NCBI GenBank assembly: GCA_948567375.1
Contig: OX419760.1
Span: forward strand, 11,594,001 to 11,658,000
Length of the DNA stretch: 64,000 nucleotides
Origin: Lunularia cruciata
Taxonomy: Eukaryota > Streptophyta > Marchantiopsida > Lunulariales > Lunulariaceae
Reading direction: 5' to 3'
The first letter of the stretch is position 1. Each line of letters opens with the position of its first letter. This document shows positions 1-10,883 of the stretch, in pieces. A model generated the notes under the pieces. The model ran no database searches. It saw nothing but the letters and a program-made list of their open reading frames with translations, and was not told where the DNA came from. The translations under genes were made by a program, and so were the position numbers.

Positions 1-655
1 CTTCATCTGGAATATAGACAAGGGTCTTGTTCATGTACTTGTTCTCCACAATCTCAATGACTTCATACCTGATGCTCGAGAACAGGCCCCTGTCTATTGC
101 GGATCTGTTAAACAGCAAAGAGTCGTCCTGGTTGTATCCAGAGTACGACAGTACAGCAATAACCACATTTACTCCATTATACTCTTTGATTGTATCTGAT
201 ACTATTGTTGTACACACTGGTTTTTGAGCATATGTTAGTACTTTTGAGTCAGAAACCATTCTTTTCATAACTTGAGGAGCAAGAGGTATTGCCTGCTTGC
301 TCATAAATGACTGGATTACTACTCTAGAAGACTGGTCAAAGTTTGCATATGGAGTCATGGACGCAGATAAACCGAACATGAACGATGGATGTATCTCGAT
401 ATGCGTACGATCACTGTTAACACTCTCCTTCTTAGTTGCAATATAGCACTGCATCTGCTCCGTTGCATGTACCATCTCTATTGTACCATTACTGTGCATA
501 GTGCACGTATTGCCACGCACTGAAGCAAGACTGTCAGCAAGAGGCCTATGATACCTACGTCTAGTCGTTTGCACATGAATCTCTTTATCAGGAGAGTAAT
601 TAATGGATACAAATACAGTTGGCAGGCTAGTTCTACGGCTAATATCAAGAAAATT
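1..655 (-). pseudogene. RPB2: RPB2-like (second-largest RNA polymerase subunit) fragment, giant-virus-type
   Basis: One frame on the minus strand is open from about 655 to the window edge and reads as the middle to C-terminal half of the second-largest subunit of DNA-directed RNA polymerase. Landmarks in family order are HIEIHPS (about 383-403), a QAIP/QKP stretch, GYNQDDS (119-139, equivalent to the universal GYNQEDS of RPB2) and AIDRGLF (81-101). The N-terminal half is missing: a TAA at 656-658 and a short repeat separate it from the RPB1-like pseudogene on the same strand. No introns are visible in either subunit, unlike the spliced host genes nearby, and the sequence is divergent. NCLDVs encode both subunits and are known to leave copies in some plant genomes. 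The viral origin is inferred; the subunit identity is seen. Any further breaks lie off the window. Confidence 0.82.
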
Positions 656-663
656 TTAACATA

Positions 664-735
664 TGTATAATTGAAAAAATTCTTGTTAAGTTTATGAGTG
701 ATATATGAGTGATTTATGAGTGATATATGATGAGT
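664..735. repeat. short direct repeats between the polymerase pseudogenes
   Basis: On the minus strand a unit close to ATATCACTCATAA recurs about three times in tandem. It lies exactly between the end of recognisable RPB1 similarity and the start of the RPB2-like frame. It may be a slippage product or the scar of a rearrangement that joined the two fragments. Confidence 0.5.
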
Positions 736-1800
736 CAAAACTGGGCGTTCCTATTCGCGATCTACTACCTGTTAGGATATTTTCAGATACACTTTGCACA
801 GATTCTTTTACTCCCTTGCACGCAGCTTTGGCAAGCTCTGATATTGTCCGCTCATTAGACGCTCTCTTGAGATAACTATTACCCCTTTCTACCATTCCTG
901 ATATATTTATACGTACGATTTTTTCCTCTGCTTGTCATGAAATCTGCAAGTAGGTTAACATGCTAATTGTCGAAGTCTATTCGACCTTTCAGTACTCTTG
1001 AAAGCCCTCTTACTAGAACGTTTCTTGCAGCCTCTATTCCCAGACAACTAAGTGCACCTGTAGCCGAATCTGAAGTGCTGCTTCCTATATCTACAAATCC
1101 GAGACTTAGTGTGTCCCCAAGGTTAGATCCTTTCATTCTGGCTTCTGTACTATCAACAATTGCATGTTCTATGCCTCTAATATCACCTCTTTGGCTATGT
1201 AAATAAGCATTTCCACATCTTTCCTTGTCACTGCTTGCTGTACCGATATGTCTATTGTACGTTCGAATTCTGGGGATATTAGTGCCTGTACGTTTTTACG
1301 TTCATTGATAGACTCGAATATCCTGTCTCTTATCACACTAAGCTTATTCTATATGCATTCATCTTGTTACCATCGACTAACATTCTGAACACAACTCATT
1401 CATTATCAGCAGTAGGAATTGTGTAGAGACCGTGCTTCTCTGCCACAGGATACCCCCAGGAGTCTAGATCGTGTTCGATGTAATAAGAAGATATCATATC
1501 CGCTATCGAAAGGTATACGAAATGTGATGCATCCACTTCTCTTAATACCTGTATGGTTGACGTGGAGTGCTTGAATGAAGAATTAATAATGACTCTAGTC
1601 TAGGTATACCTTCGAGTACTTCTACAGCTGTTGTACCAGCACGGTGAAACGAGCTAAGTGCTATCTGAGTTGTTTGTTGGCCAATCGACTGTGATGCTAT
1701 ATTACCTACAGCTTCACCGGGACATATTTGAGCCTTTAAGTAATCTTGCCATAATAACAGCTTTCTCATCGTCATTGAGTCCATCAAAATAGCAATGAGA
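736..1800 (-). pseudogene. RPB1: RPB1-like (largest RNA polymerase subunit) C-terminal pseudogene, giant-virus-type
   Basis: Minus-strand frames together give the C-terminal third of the largest RNA polymerase subunit. At 1620-1725 is PGEAVGNIASQSIG followed by TTQ and FHRAG, the conserved segment next to the trigger loop. Downstream come VLGIEAARNVL-like LGIEAARNVL (about 1015-1045), HVNLLADFMTSRG (about 925-962) and LKRASNERT (about 840-870), the usual RPB1 order. The gene is broken: in-frame stops at 1396-1398, 1333-1335 and 963-965, and frame changes near 1330, 1190 and 905. The N-terminal two thirds are absent; divergent DNA begins near 1800. It lies upstream of the RPB2-like fragment on the same strand. 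The subunit assignment is firm; NCLDV origin is inferred from intronless structure, divergence and the paired subunits. Confidence 0.85.
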
Positions 1801-1957
1801 CTGCCTCATACGCGCCTCTCCTACACGGGACGAGAGAGGGGCATGTACTGCCAGCTTGGTATCAGACATACTTATTATTATACTAGTTTACCATTCTTTA
1901 ATGTTGTTTTCCACCTAGTCTCACTTCTAAGTGCAAATACTCATTTACATACAACAG

Positions 1958-2287
1958 ATGGCAAGCTTCGATATGACTAAGCTAAGGACTAAGCTAAGGA
2001 CCCAGCTGGAGGATATTGGTATCCAACTCAGTTGGAGCTTGTGCCGGAATCTTTTAGCAGGTCTGGTACAGGAAATACCAGGACTCAACGACCACATGGA
2101 CACGATAAATCGCGTAGCCAAGAAACCTTTCAATCGGCAGATCTTTCGATTAATAGAGGATCTACGTCAAGGCCTATTAGGAGTGATGCTGAAACATGTT
2201 AGAAGATTCTTCAGAGTGGTGCAAACAAGGGAAGAGAATGCTCTCTTCCGAGAACTGCCAAGTCTGGGTACTGCAAGAGACATATGA
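1958..2287 (+). CDS. unrecognised reading frame in the viral-like block
   Basis: I do not recognise this protein. An ATG at 1958 opens a 109-residue frame with basic and leucine-rich stretches and no clear domain. A second plus-strand frame, open from about 2009 to 2453 apart from one TAG near 2200, overlaps it and is richer in Ser, Arg, Thr and Gln, so either could be the original coding frame. It diverges from the RPB1 pseudogene, with about 160 bases between. Placement suggests a small gene of the same viral insertion, but nothing in the sequence proves that it is or was expressed. Confidence 0.25.
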   Translation: MASFDMTKLRTKLRTQLEDIGIQLSWSLCRNLLAGLVQEIPGLNDHMDTINRVAKKPFNRQIFRLIEDLRQGLLGVMLKHVRRFFRVVQTREENALFRELPSLGTARDI

Positions 2288-2669
2288 ACATGATATTAAA
2301 GTCAAACCAGGACCAAGGTGGGATTCGACAAAAACAAACAGATACCTTTCGCGAGTTTATCGATGTAAAAAAGCAACAAAGGAAATCATCTGCTAAAACC
2401 ATGTTGCGACCTATTGAGAATATGTTTTGGCGTATACGTGGATCTGCATACTAAACTCATATTCGAAGAGTTTGAAAACAAGGTAGTGGCTGTTGGTCAT
2501 TCTATGAAGACGATATTCAGATGCTGTCAAAAGCAGACATAAGACTATGTGATGTCAATGGGTGGGAAAGATATGTTAAAGGAATAAAAAGTTTAATTTA
2601 TGAGCTTTTTGTTACCAGAATTTATGCTAGTTTTTGTCCTTGGCCCTGCGTTATGAATTTTCCGTCGTT

Positions 2670-3282
2670 TTATGCATACAGATTTTCTACAATCTCTTTT
2701 AAGAACAATCTTTCTAGTGTGAGGTCCAATACTATTTGTCTTCCTTGCTTAGGTAGGTTTGTAGATATATACATTCCAAGTAATTTTGACGCAGATGATA
2801 GTGACGCCTTGCCATTTTCTACTCTGATATCTGTGACATCTATACCTTGTCCCTTTCAGATGTTTAGGAGCCACTTGAAAGACTGTGACATCTCTAGGAC
2901 TGTCAAAGGGATTTGCCCTTTCTTGGTGCTTCTTTACAGTCCTTCCATCAAGGAACTTGTCAAGCGGCTTTATGATAAGGGACTCAAACTCAGAATTGCT
3001 GATATTGGCAACACTGCTGTTGGTATGCAGCTTCTTAAGAAGTTCAACTGCTATGAGCATGTTTCTATTCAAAGTTCGAGACACAACATATTTGAACTTC
3101 TCCTTATATGAGATTTTCTCTGGAGTATACGCAATTGCATCTGACATATCTAGGTCTTTGACATTTTGTCGTGAATATGCAATCTCTACAGACTTAGATG
3201 GTACATGTGCAGTCTTTCGAGTGCACATGGATGTCGATACTACTGTTTTTCGTCTGGTATCCATGGCTATGATATTATTCAT
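2670..3282 (-). pseudogene. unrecognised viral-like gene with a frameshift
   Basis: A minus-strand frame starts with ATG at 3282 and stays open for about 140 residues. Near 2855 the sensible reading moves to another frame and continues through a well-formed stretch (residues such as GIDVTDIRVENGKASL, then ISTNLPKQGRQIVLDLTLE) to a stop at 2670-2672. Together about 200 residues. The continuation after the shift is far more protein-like than the tail of the original frame, so I infer a one-base indel. The first part is Lys/Arg/Ser-rich, the second mixed. I cannot assign a family. It lies on the same strand as the polymerase pseudogenes and lacks introns, fitting a gene of the same insertion. 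A long plus-strand frame over the same DNA looks like its shadow. Confidence 0.4.
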
Positions 3283-3333
3283 ATGAAGTGGGCAGAAAAT
3301 TTAGAAGCTGTTCAAAAATCAGTAAAGTACTAT

Positions 3334-3546
3334 TCACCTTCTCATTACTATAGACTCATACGTAGAGGACAACAGATACGCATCAGATGACATGAATCTG
3401 TTCCTGTTTAGTTTGTCTTTTTTTTCCGGCTTAAATCCTATTTTTTCCATTCGTGCAATCATATTATCAACATCTACTAGTCTTTCTGTCTGATCTAGTA
3501 CAATTGCGCCAGATGAGCTCAGAAAGTAGACATTTGTTATAAATTA
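3334..3546 (-). pseudogene. unrecognised reading-frame fragment, viral-like block
   Basis: A 70-codon minus-strand frame without an obvious start codon, bounded by stops. It reads as normal soluble protein, with acidic and basic residues mixed (for example LVDVDNMIARMEKIGF). It ends about 50 bases before the ATG of the next minus-strand frame and could be an upstream part of the same broken gene. No family recognised. Confidence 0.3.
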
Positions 3547-3595
3547 AAGTTCAAGTCTACTTTAAGCATTTTAGTTAAAATTTACTTAACTACAA

Positions 3596-3820
3596 TTAAA
3601 TTAGTTCATTCAATGCTAAAAGTACTCCTCTTCTCATATCTATAATATCTCTCTTAGAATCTAGGAACCATTCAAAATTCTCTTTGTATAGTATTCCTGC
3701 AAAGGTATACTTCACCTGCATTACATCCGGACTTCCCAGTACCCTTCCTAAAGACTTCAGGATAGTCCAATGTAGGAAGATGATGAATGTAGTGCAGACT
3801 TAAACAGTAGACTTATGTTC
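3596..3820 (-). pseudogene. unrecognised reading-frame fragment with a frameshift, end of the viral-like block
   Basis: On the minus strand a frame containing LPTLDYPEVFRK continues, after a shift near 3745, into VMQVKYTFAGILYKENFEWF and ends at a TAA at 3596-3598. The composition is that of a globular protein. I do not recognise the family. This is the last coding-like sequence of the block; beyond about 3.83 kb the DNA becomes AT-rich and non-coding, so one edge of the insertion probably lies near here. Confidence 0.3.
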
Positions 3821-4769
3821 ATTATGATATACATATACATTCACAGGCATTCAAGATGCTCGATGCTGACGGCAGTGATAGCAGCTGATGCCCACAGCTT
3901 TGGACTTTCTGGGGAGTAGTATACTCTACAATGGTTTGATCAGGAAAGTCCGTGTGAACACTGTCAATCTGCTCAGAAGCTCATGGTGCCAAATCATGTA
4001 ACCATAAGCAAGAAATAGCTGGAGAAGTCTCACTCACATGGCTCAGATGTACCAAAAGTTGATCCTAAGATCCTTTTCAGCTAATGCAAATTCAACAGTC
4101 AGAAATTAATATTTGGTCATGTGTCTTGGTTAAATCTCCTCGACTTCTGAGTTTCTTTGTTTCTTTCTTCCTAAATTTAGTGGTGAAATGTTACATTTGC
4201 TGGCATGAAGCTTCTGTACAATCAAGGGCTATCGACGATGTAGAGACACAGACACTGCTTCATATCAAGAAGGTATCATGGCACTGTGTATATGATTAAA
4301 ATATGAACGAGAAGATGAGTAGTTAATACTTTTGTTTGCCAATGAAGTGATCATCAAAATTGCTGGAACCTTTTACAAGTTCCTAATTCTTTACAACCTA
4401 GTCATCTGTAACCTTACAGAATTTGGATACCTTGTTCCTCAGAGACGACCAGATAAAAACGGTCTGTCTATCAATTTCTTTGAGCCAGTACCCCTTGGGC
4501 CCTTACACAATGTTGAACTCCATTAGAATAATCCATCCATGTATATTACAATTACTAAACTCCTAGAATAGTCTATCAATATATATTGTAGGTTACTGAA
4601 TATTACTAAAAAGGTTGTACATGACAGAGGGAAGAAAACTTTATCTATCTTCTGAATAATGACAAGCTGTAGATTAAGAATGGCATCAACGTTAACAGTC
4701 CAAGCTCATAATATTCAAATTTATCTATTATGTTGCACACTAATATTTGAATATGATGAGACATATCAT

Positions 4770-4777
4770 ATTATATA

Positions 4778-4814
<37 letters not shown>
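4770..4814. repeat. AT dinucleotide microsatellite
   Basis: About 40 bases of nearly pure alternating A and T with one interruption (TTTA) near the left end. Simple repeat with no other meaning visible. Confidence 0.9.
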
Positions 4815-4815
<1 letters not shown>

Positions 4816-7800
4816 CAGCTTGAAAGTGATTCTTTATTAGGAAGGTATCAATTAACTTATCAATTTTTTCCAGAAGAAATTTTTTTAAGTTTAAATTTGA
4901 AATTATTTATTTATAAATTATAACATTTTGATTGTAGATTGTAAAGGTTTAACTTTGAGAAATTCAACATCAAGTATAATATGCAAGTTTAAAACACTTG
5001 TCAATGGTGCAAATATAGAAACAAGTATCTCTCTTGATCTACATCTCCTACGGTAACTTTCCACTCAATCACATAAAATTCATAGTTCACTTTATTAAAG
5101 AAATCTACTCTAGAAAGAGTAGATTTTATTCATCTTAATCCGCTACAAAACCTTCCATCCAATCTCATGGAAGTTTCAGGTAGTCACTAGGACTTCCATT
5201 TAAAATTTCAAGTAAACATAAAAGATAAGTAAAAATATATAGTGTCCTGTGTTACAGAACTGTATTCTAGAAAATATTAATATTAATTATCTTAATAAAA
5301 TATAATATAGAGCTACACTTTTTTCTATCCAACGTTTGAGTGCCTTTGGGCTTATTCTCTCTCTAGATTTTTTACCCAAAAGCACAAGATAATGTATTGA
5401 CATATTCAGAAAGGAAAAAAATTAACTTGGGCACATACAAAAACTATCCTAAAATGAGCTTTAAGTAAAATGCCTCTAAGGGTCACTCTCACTGCTTTAT
5501 ATATTGAAATCTAACATAAGAACCAAGCACCATCACTCATGGTGATTGATAGTATACGATAAACTCAACTTACACACTAATCAAAAAATACATTTGCAAG
5601 TCTTTGTCAAGTATCTTCACTCACAAGTTACTCTTGACTTCACCTAGAAGTCTATACTTAAATTAACCCACAAGTTTTTCATTGACTACTTCACTAGCCA
5701 ATATTATTAACTAAAGGAAAATTCAAACTAACCAAAGTTACAAATCTCTCCAATTCAAGTCACAATAGCTTTATTATGTAATTATTAAACACTATAACTA
5801 GTAACAAAAATACGCTAAATGAGGGTCCTAAAGGGTCCCATGATACTTCAAAAAATGGATATGCCTTACATGATATGAATTAATCATGGGAACAAGTACT
5901 CAATATCTTGATCAAATATTCTTGTATCTACTTCTTGAGTATTTACTTGACCTCAAACTCTCTTTATGTTCTTCTTTGAATTGATGCTAGAGCAATGGTT
6001 TACCTCAAACTCTCTTCACATTCTCTCTTCAATTGAGGTAATAGTAGTGATTGATTTATATTCATAAATTATGAGAAGCAAAACTCATACCTCCTAAAAA
6101 CAGATACATGAAACATAAGATGTTATTCTAGGTGAGATGATAACCGTAAACTATAAACCACTACACCAACTTGTGCTATGATGATGAATGGACTAATATA
6201 TCATAGATTAATTTTTTAAAGGAAAATCTGTTGTGGATAAGTATATATGATTGTCCATCTTGAGCTAACACATAATATTAATGTATTAGCATATTGCTTT
6301 TATAATTTTGTATAGTGAAAAACTTCTCCCTTATGTGGTAAAATCTTTGATATATCCAAACCATAAACTCCTCAACTGTGGCATAGTTGGTGATAATGTC
6401 ACAGGCTCTTTTCTATTGTGTTCAAAGAAGATGGTATAGTAGAATATTTACCATCCATTAAGTAGAAGGGTGTGGATGTATTCATAAAGTTATTGTATAG
6501 AAATTAAACAAGGAGCAAGGTATTTTGTAACTCTGGTTCCTCAAGGTAAATATCTGCAATATTTGATGGTTCTTGGCTCTCTTGTGTTCAACTTTGTATT
6601 AAAAATCTTGAGCAACATTGTCCAAAATTCTTGGTATGATATCATGTCCTATCATCGTATGTATACTAAGTATTTTGTAGACTTGTGATGATAGAACATG
6701 GTATTAATGTAGGTTTTGGCCAATTCCTTATGTATAATAAAAGTGTCTCAATTTCTTATGTACAAGAGTATTTTGAAATTGTGCAATATAACTATTACCA
6801 AACTAATTTCTTTTTAGTTCTACAAGCTGACACACTACTACTTTTGTTGGATCAAAGACTTGAAGTTCAGATATTAGAGTTCTCTTGAACTCTAAGAAAC
6901 AATGAAGACCACAAAACCATGTTATACTTGTTCTAGTTGATAACTCCATCACAAATTGGCTTACATTATATGAGTTGGCTTATAGGATACAGACATAAAT
7001 AAGATTTTGTGATTAACATCTTGGTAGTAGTAGGATATTGCTCATAATCAAATAGAAAATTCTTCACTGATCTCATTTTTATATTCTCAATAAACTATAT
7101 GTGGAAAAATAAGCATGATTCTCTTTTTCTCAAAATGCAACATCTTCTATTATTGGTGGTTGAATGTGGGCTTCCAACACTTGATTTAGGGATTGCAGTG
7201 CTTGAATTGCAAGGCTATTCACTATTATATTTACTATTTATATGATTATCATAAAAATAACAATGAAATATTAAAATCAAAATCAAAATCAAAATAACAC
7301 TCAATCATCAATAAAAAACCACAATACTAAAGGCCTACCTAATGCAAAGATAGTATGTAAGAAAGTTTGACCGAATAGGAACCCTATGAATTGATGAAGA
7401 GTTAATGAGGCATGATTTGGATTAAAAATTCTTAATGAAATTTTGAGTTGGTCGTTCAAGAGGACCATAGAATTAACCCATCTGATTTATGCTCTAATAT
7501 CAATTTACAAGATCAGATTAAATAGAAAATTTAGATATAATGAAGCAGATCTTTTAGTATAGATTTGGAGTTATATATTAATTTAAAAATCATATATTAC
7601 ATAACGAAAAAAGAACCCATTGTAAAAAATGTTTTTCCATGTCTATGTTTGACATGACTAAATTTAACATGGTAAACCAGTTAAGATCGTACTAATTATC
7701 AAGTACGCACACTTTAGAGGTAAGCATACAGAAATCTTTGCACACAAGGTTAGTATGATACGAACACTTATGTGCCAACATTTCATGAAGAATAGAAAAT

Positions 7801-8510
7801 TAGAGTACATAGTGAGTGCAAGCAAAGGTATTCTTGAGAGAAAAGCATGAGTTCAGTATGATTTAGCAATAGCTTAAAGATACTAATGCATAGAATATGT
7901 ATTGTTCAAGTCGCATAGAACTATGACATAGTCCTTGGAGCAACTGTATGAGGTCTGGGATTAACCCCTACTGCTCTATGTTAGCATGAGTCATTCAACA
8001 CTACAAAATATGATAATAAGGAAGAAGCAAGACCTTTTATAATAAGTTTTCACCAGAAAAACATCCACAAACTTTATTGGTACCTTGGGGGTCGAGATAA
8101 CTGGATACAAGATCTCCTATCCCAAGTTGCTACTCTTTTGCTCATGAATGCCAAAGGCAAACTTTGCTCTTCTTGCAAGTGGTGCTCGGACTAACAATCG
8201 ATCAATGAGACGGTAAGGAGGCCATTATTAGCTGCAACTTTCAACTGACATACAATAAAAAGAAAGTGAATAGCTGGGTGTGCCGAATACCATGACAACA
8301 GCAGAAGATAACCAACCATTAAAGTGATGAGCCAATCCGCATCGAATGTACAGCAACTAAACGACCAAGATCATGTAACACAGCTTAATGTATGAACTGG
8401 CAGAGAAATTCCAGAATAAACTAGCCTAACTTAAATGTGAGGTGATAATACTTTTAGGGCAGCCCTATGGGAAAATGTCGTATCTACAACCTTCTACTGA
8501 TGCGTTAATT

Positions 8511-8723
8511 ATAAAAAGGTTGATGATAATTTATAATGGAGAAAGCAGAGAGAACCATATATTTATTATTTGTGTATTTTCACATTCTAGGAAGGGTGAA
8601 TGACTGACCTTTGTATTACCTGTAGATAAGAGTGACGAACATACGTTCTATATATACCCGTAAGGTGGAAAATTTAATTGCAAAACTGAAGAATAAAAAA
8701 GGTTGATGATAATTTATAATGGA
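8511..8723. repeat. pair of 30-base direct repeats
   Basis: A 30-base segment at 8511-8540 (a run of A, then GGTTGATGATAATTTATAAT, then GGA) recurs almost exactly at 8693-8723, about 180 bases later. The two copies differ by one extra A. It could be a duplicated local segment or the flank of a lost insertion; I see no transposon ends. Confidence 0.6.
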
Positions 8724-10883
8724 TCTGCAATACAAGTAATGAAAAATGATACTATTCAGTGCTACTGTAAGTCTTAAAATTGTATCTATCGTAAATACAA
8801 TAACTATTTTAATTCCAGACGAATGAATTCTTCGAAATTCTAGTTTATATATATTGGCATGTTAACCCTACTATTTATAAACTCTAATATTTTAAAAACT
8901 GAGTTCAAGTTGCACCTGGAAAAATTGAAACATATTGGTAAGCTCTTAAATGGACAAAAAGTAAATCAACCCACGGTAAATCAAGGAGTACGAAAAATCT
9001 CAAGTTCTCATATCACATCCTAACCTCCAAATTAGAGAACTAGTCATAATAACGATAATTGTATCATTGCACTCTTGCCCCGAGTAAATGTGTTTTTGAC
9101 ACTACCATGCACCTCTATAAACGATAGTTGTAAACGAATAACCTTTCTAAAGAAGGCATTTGTTACTAAAGAAAAAAGGCGACCCGGCGTAGAATACCAA
9201 AAAGGATGGGAATACCCCGTCAAGGCGTATAAAGAAGAGACATAAAGGGTAAAGTGGGGCTAAGCCCCGACACCATATGGCGCTCGTGGATACTCATAAT
9301 CTGTCTGGTTGCCCAGTTATCCAGGGGTGCTGTATTACTCTGATTGAATTGTATATTTTTAATATTTGGAGCTTCTTGCTATCTCTTATGCCATACTTAT
9401 GTTGCGGGCAAAAACCTCATTTGATCTTACTTCCTTTAAAAGTGTACCATACTAAAAAAACTTTTTTAAAATTTTAAAATTTACAATACAACGGATTATT
9501 AATTATCGACAACATGTATCTAAAGAACTTCTATTGGGAAGGTGCGACTTTTTATTATGCTCGGACATTATGGTATGTAAATTTAATCTTCTGCATGGTT
9601 GTGTCTAGAATCTGCGGTTGTCATCTACTCCATGTTTCTTCTTTTTTCTTTATCCTAAATTAATCCATGGTTCTCTTGAGAGACCAAACGCTCTGTCCAT
9701 GGATTTTCTTACTTCTCGCTACTTCTGACCATGGATTTTCATATCTCGCATTCTTCATTACTTCGGCTATTCTGGTCTCTCACAAACGTGTCACATATCC
9801 GCCCTTCCACACAGGATTCAGAAGTTCCAACGCTGCTCATACGTTCGGAACGGCAGGAGTAGCTTCCTCGCGCCAAAAGTTCCTGAGGTTAACTAACTGT
9901 TGTCAGTAACGGGCTGGTCCATTGGCTCAAAACGATGTAGGTTAACTCCGTATTCACCTAAACCCGAAAAGTAACAGTGCGAATGGCCCGTCCTGTACCT
10001 GTACAATGGATGCTTCTACAGTCCATGTCCAGGTAACGATGTTCATGATCCCTGAAGTAGCAGGTCTGAACCTCTATACTTGCCTCAGGCTTGACGCAGG
10101 CTTGCAGTATTACGACCCACGCACATACACAAGGAGGCTAATTTATTTAGAGTGTACATAGATAACGACGAGGTTCCCTGCAAAAGATAAATTGGACATC
10201 CAACCACTCACAAGCTGATGCAACGCCTCATAAAGATGAAAAGGAAATCTGAAATGGTGCAACCGATTATTATTGTCTTCGCTTGCCTCGGGGCTGAGAG
10301 AAAAGTACGAACAATCCGAGCCCATAAATAGCGTACACGCTCTGCGATGAAACTAGATCTGCTGCCTATCCGTGACGTGATGAATTATTGGGTGTGGCCA
10401 GGAAAAAGTCACTAATTTCTAGAAATAAGGAAGGTAGAAAATCATCTTGGGTCATAACTCCAAAGAAATTTTAGCTTCCCGCTGGCAGACTTCGTATGAA
10501 GCGATATTGCTTGGCTGCCACATACATGGGCTGATTGCTGATGAATAGAAGTGTAGCTTGTACCTTCCTCGAGCTGTCGTCACAAACCCGCTGAAATTGA
10601 TTTGAGTGATGTGACTGAAGTTCCTTACCTTGCTCACATTTGTGAAGACAGCTACAGGTTGCTCAGCCCTCAGTGTTGCAGAAGATGTCAAATTTCTCAA
10701 GATCAGGAAATCCGGGGAAGTCCTACTACTATCAAAATCTCTCAGATAACAAGAGAGACGGATGCTGCTGGAGAAATGGGAGGCAGACAATCAGACAACC
10801 TGATTGTCATTGAAAGCCTTGATCACCACAGTAGAGTAATACTAAGAAAAAACACAACTTTAGGTAATTCGACTGTTGATACA

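Larger units (their letters stand above)
1..3830. mobile_element. endogenous giant-virus (NCLDV)-like insertion, one edge off the window
   Basis: The first 3.8 kb holds RPB2-like and RPB1-like pseudogenes plus at least three unrecognised intronless frames, mostly on the minus strand and closely packed. This density differs from the sparse AT-rich DNA to the right. Two large RNA polymerase subunits side by side, both decayed, are best explained by integration of a nucleocytoplasmic large DNA virus relative. NCLDV genes are documented in genomes of some non-seed plants. The left edge lies outside the window. Confidence 0.7.
3831..10140. other. AT-rich intergenic DNA, no supported gene
   Basis: This stretch is AT-rich, with stops in all frames and only short chance open frames. 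I see no domain, splice-linked coding series, RNA gene or recognisable transposon. It contains an AT microsatellite and a 30-base direct repeat, listed separately. From about 9.5 kb the base composition becomes less AT-rich, but still nothing reads as coding. Confidence 0.55.

Noticed and set aside
2521..3111. A 196-codon plus-strand open frame
   Set aside because: It lies opposite the minus-strand frame 2670-3282, whose two parts read much more like protein, and its own text is Cys/Phe/Ser/Leu-rich as expected of an antisense shadow.
4084..4526. Two plus-strand frames of about 65-70 codons
   Set aside because: Short, AT-driven composition, no homology recognised.
9667..9909. An 80-codon hydrophobic plus-strand frame
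   Set aside because: No recognisable family, no neighbouring splice-linked frames, and composition fits chance.
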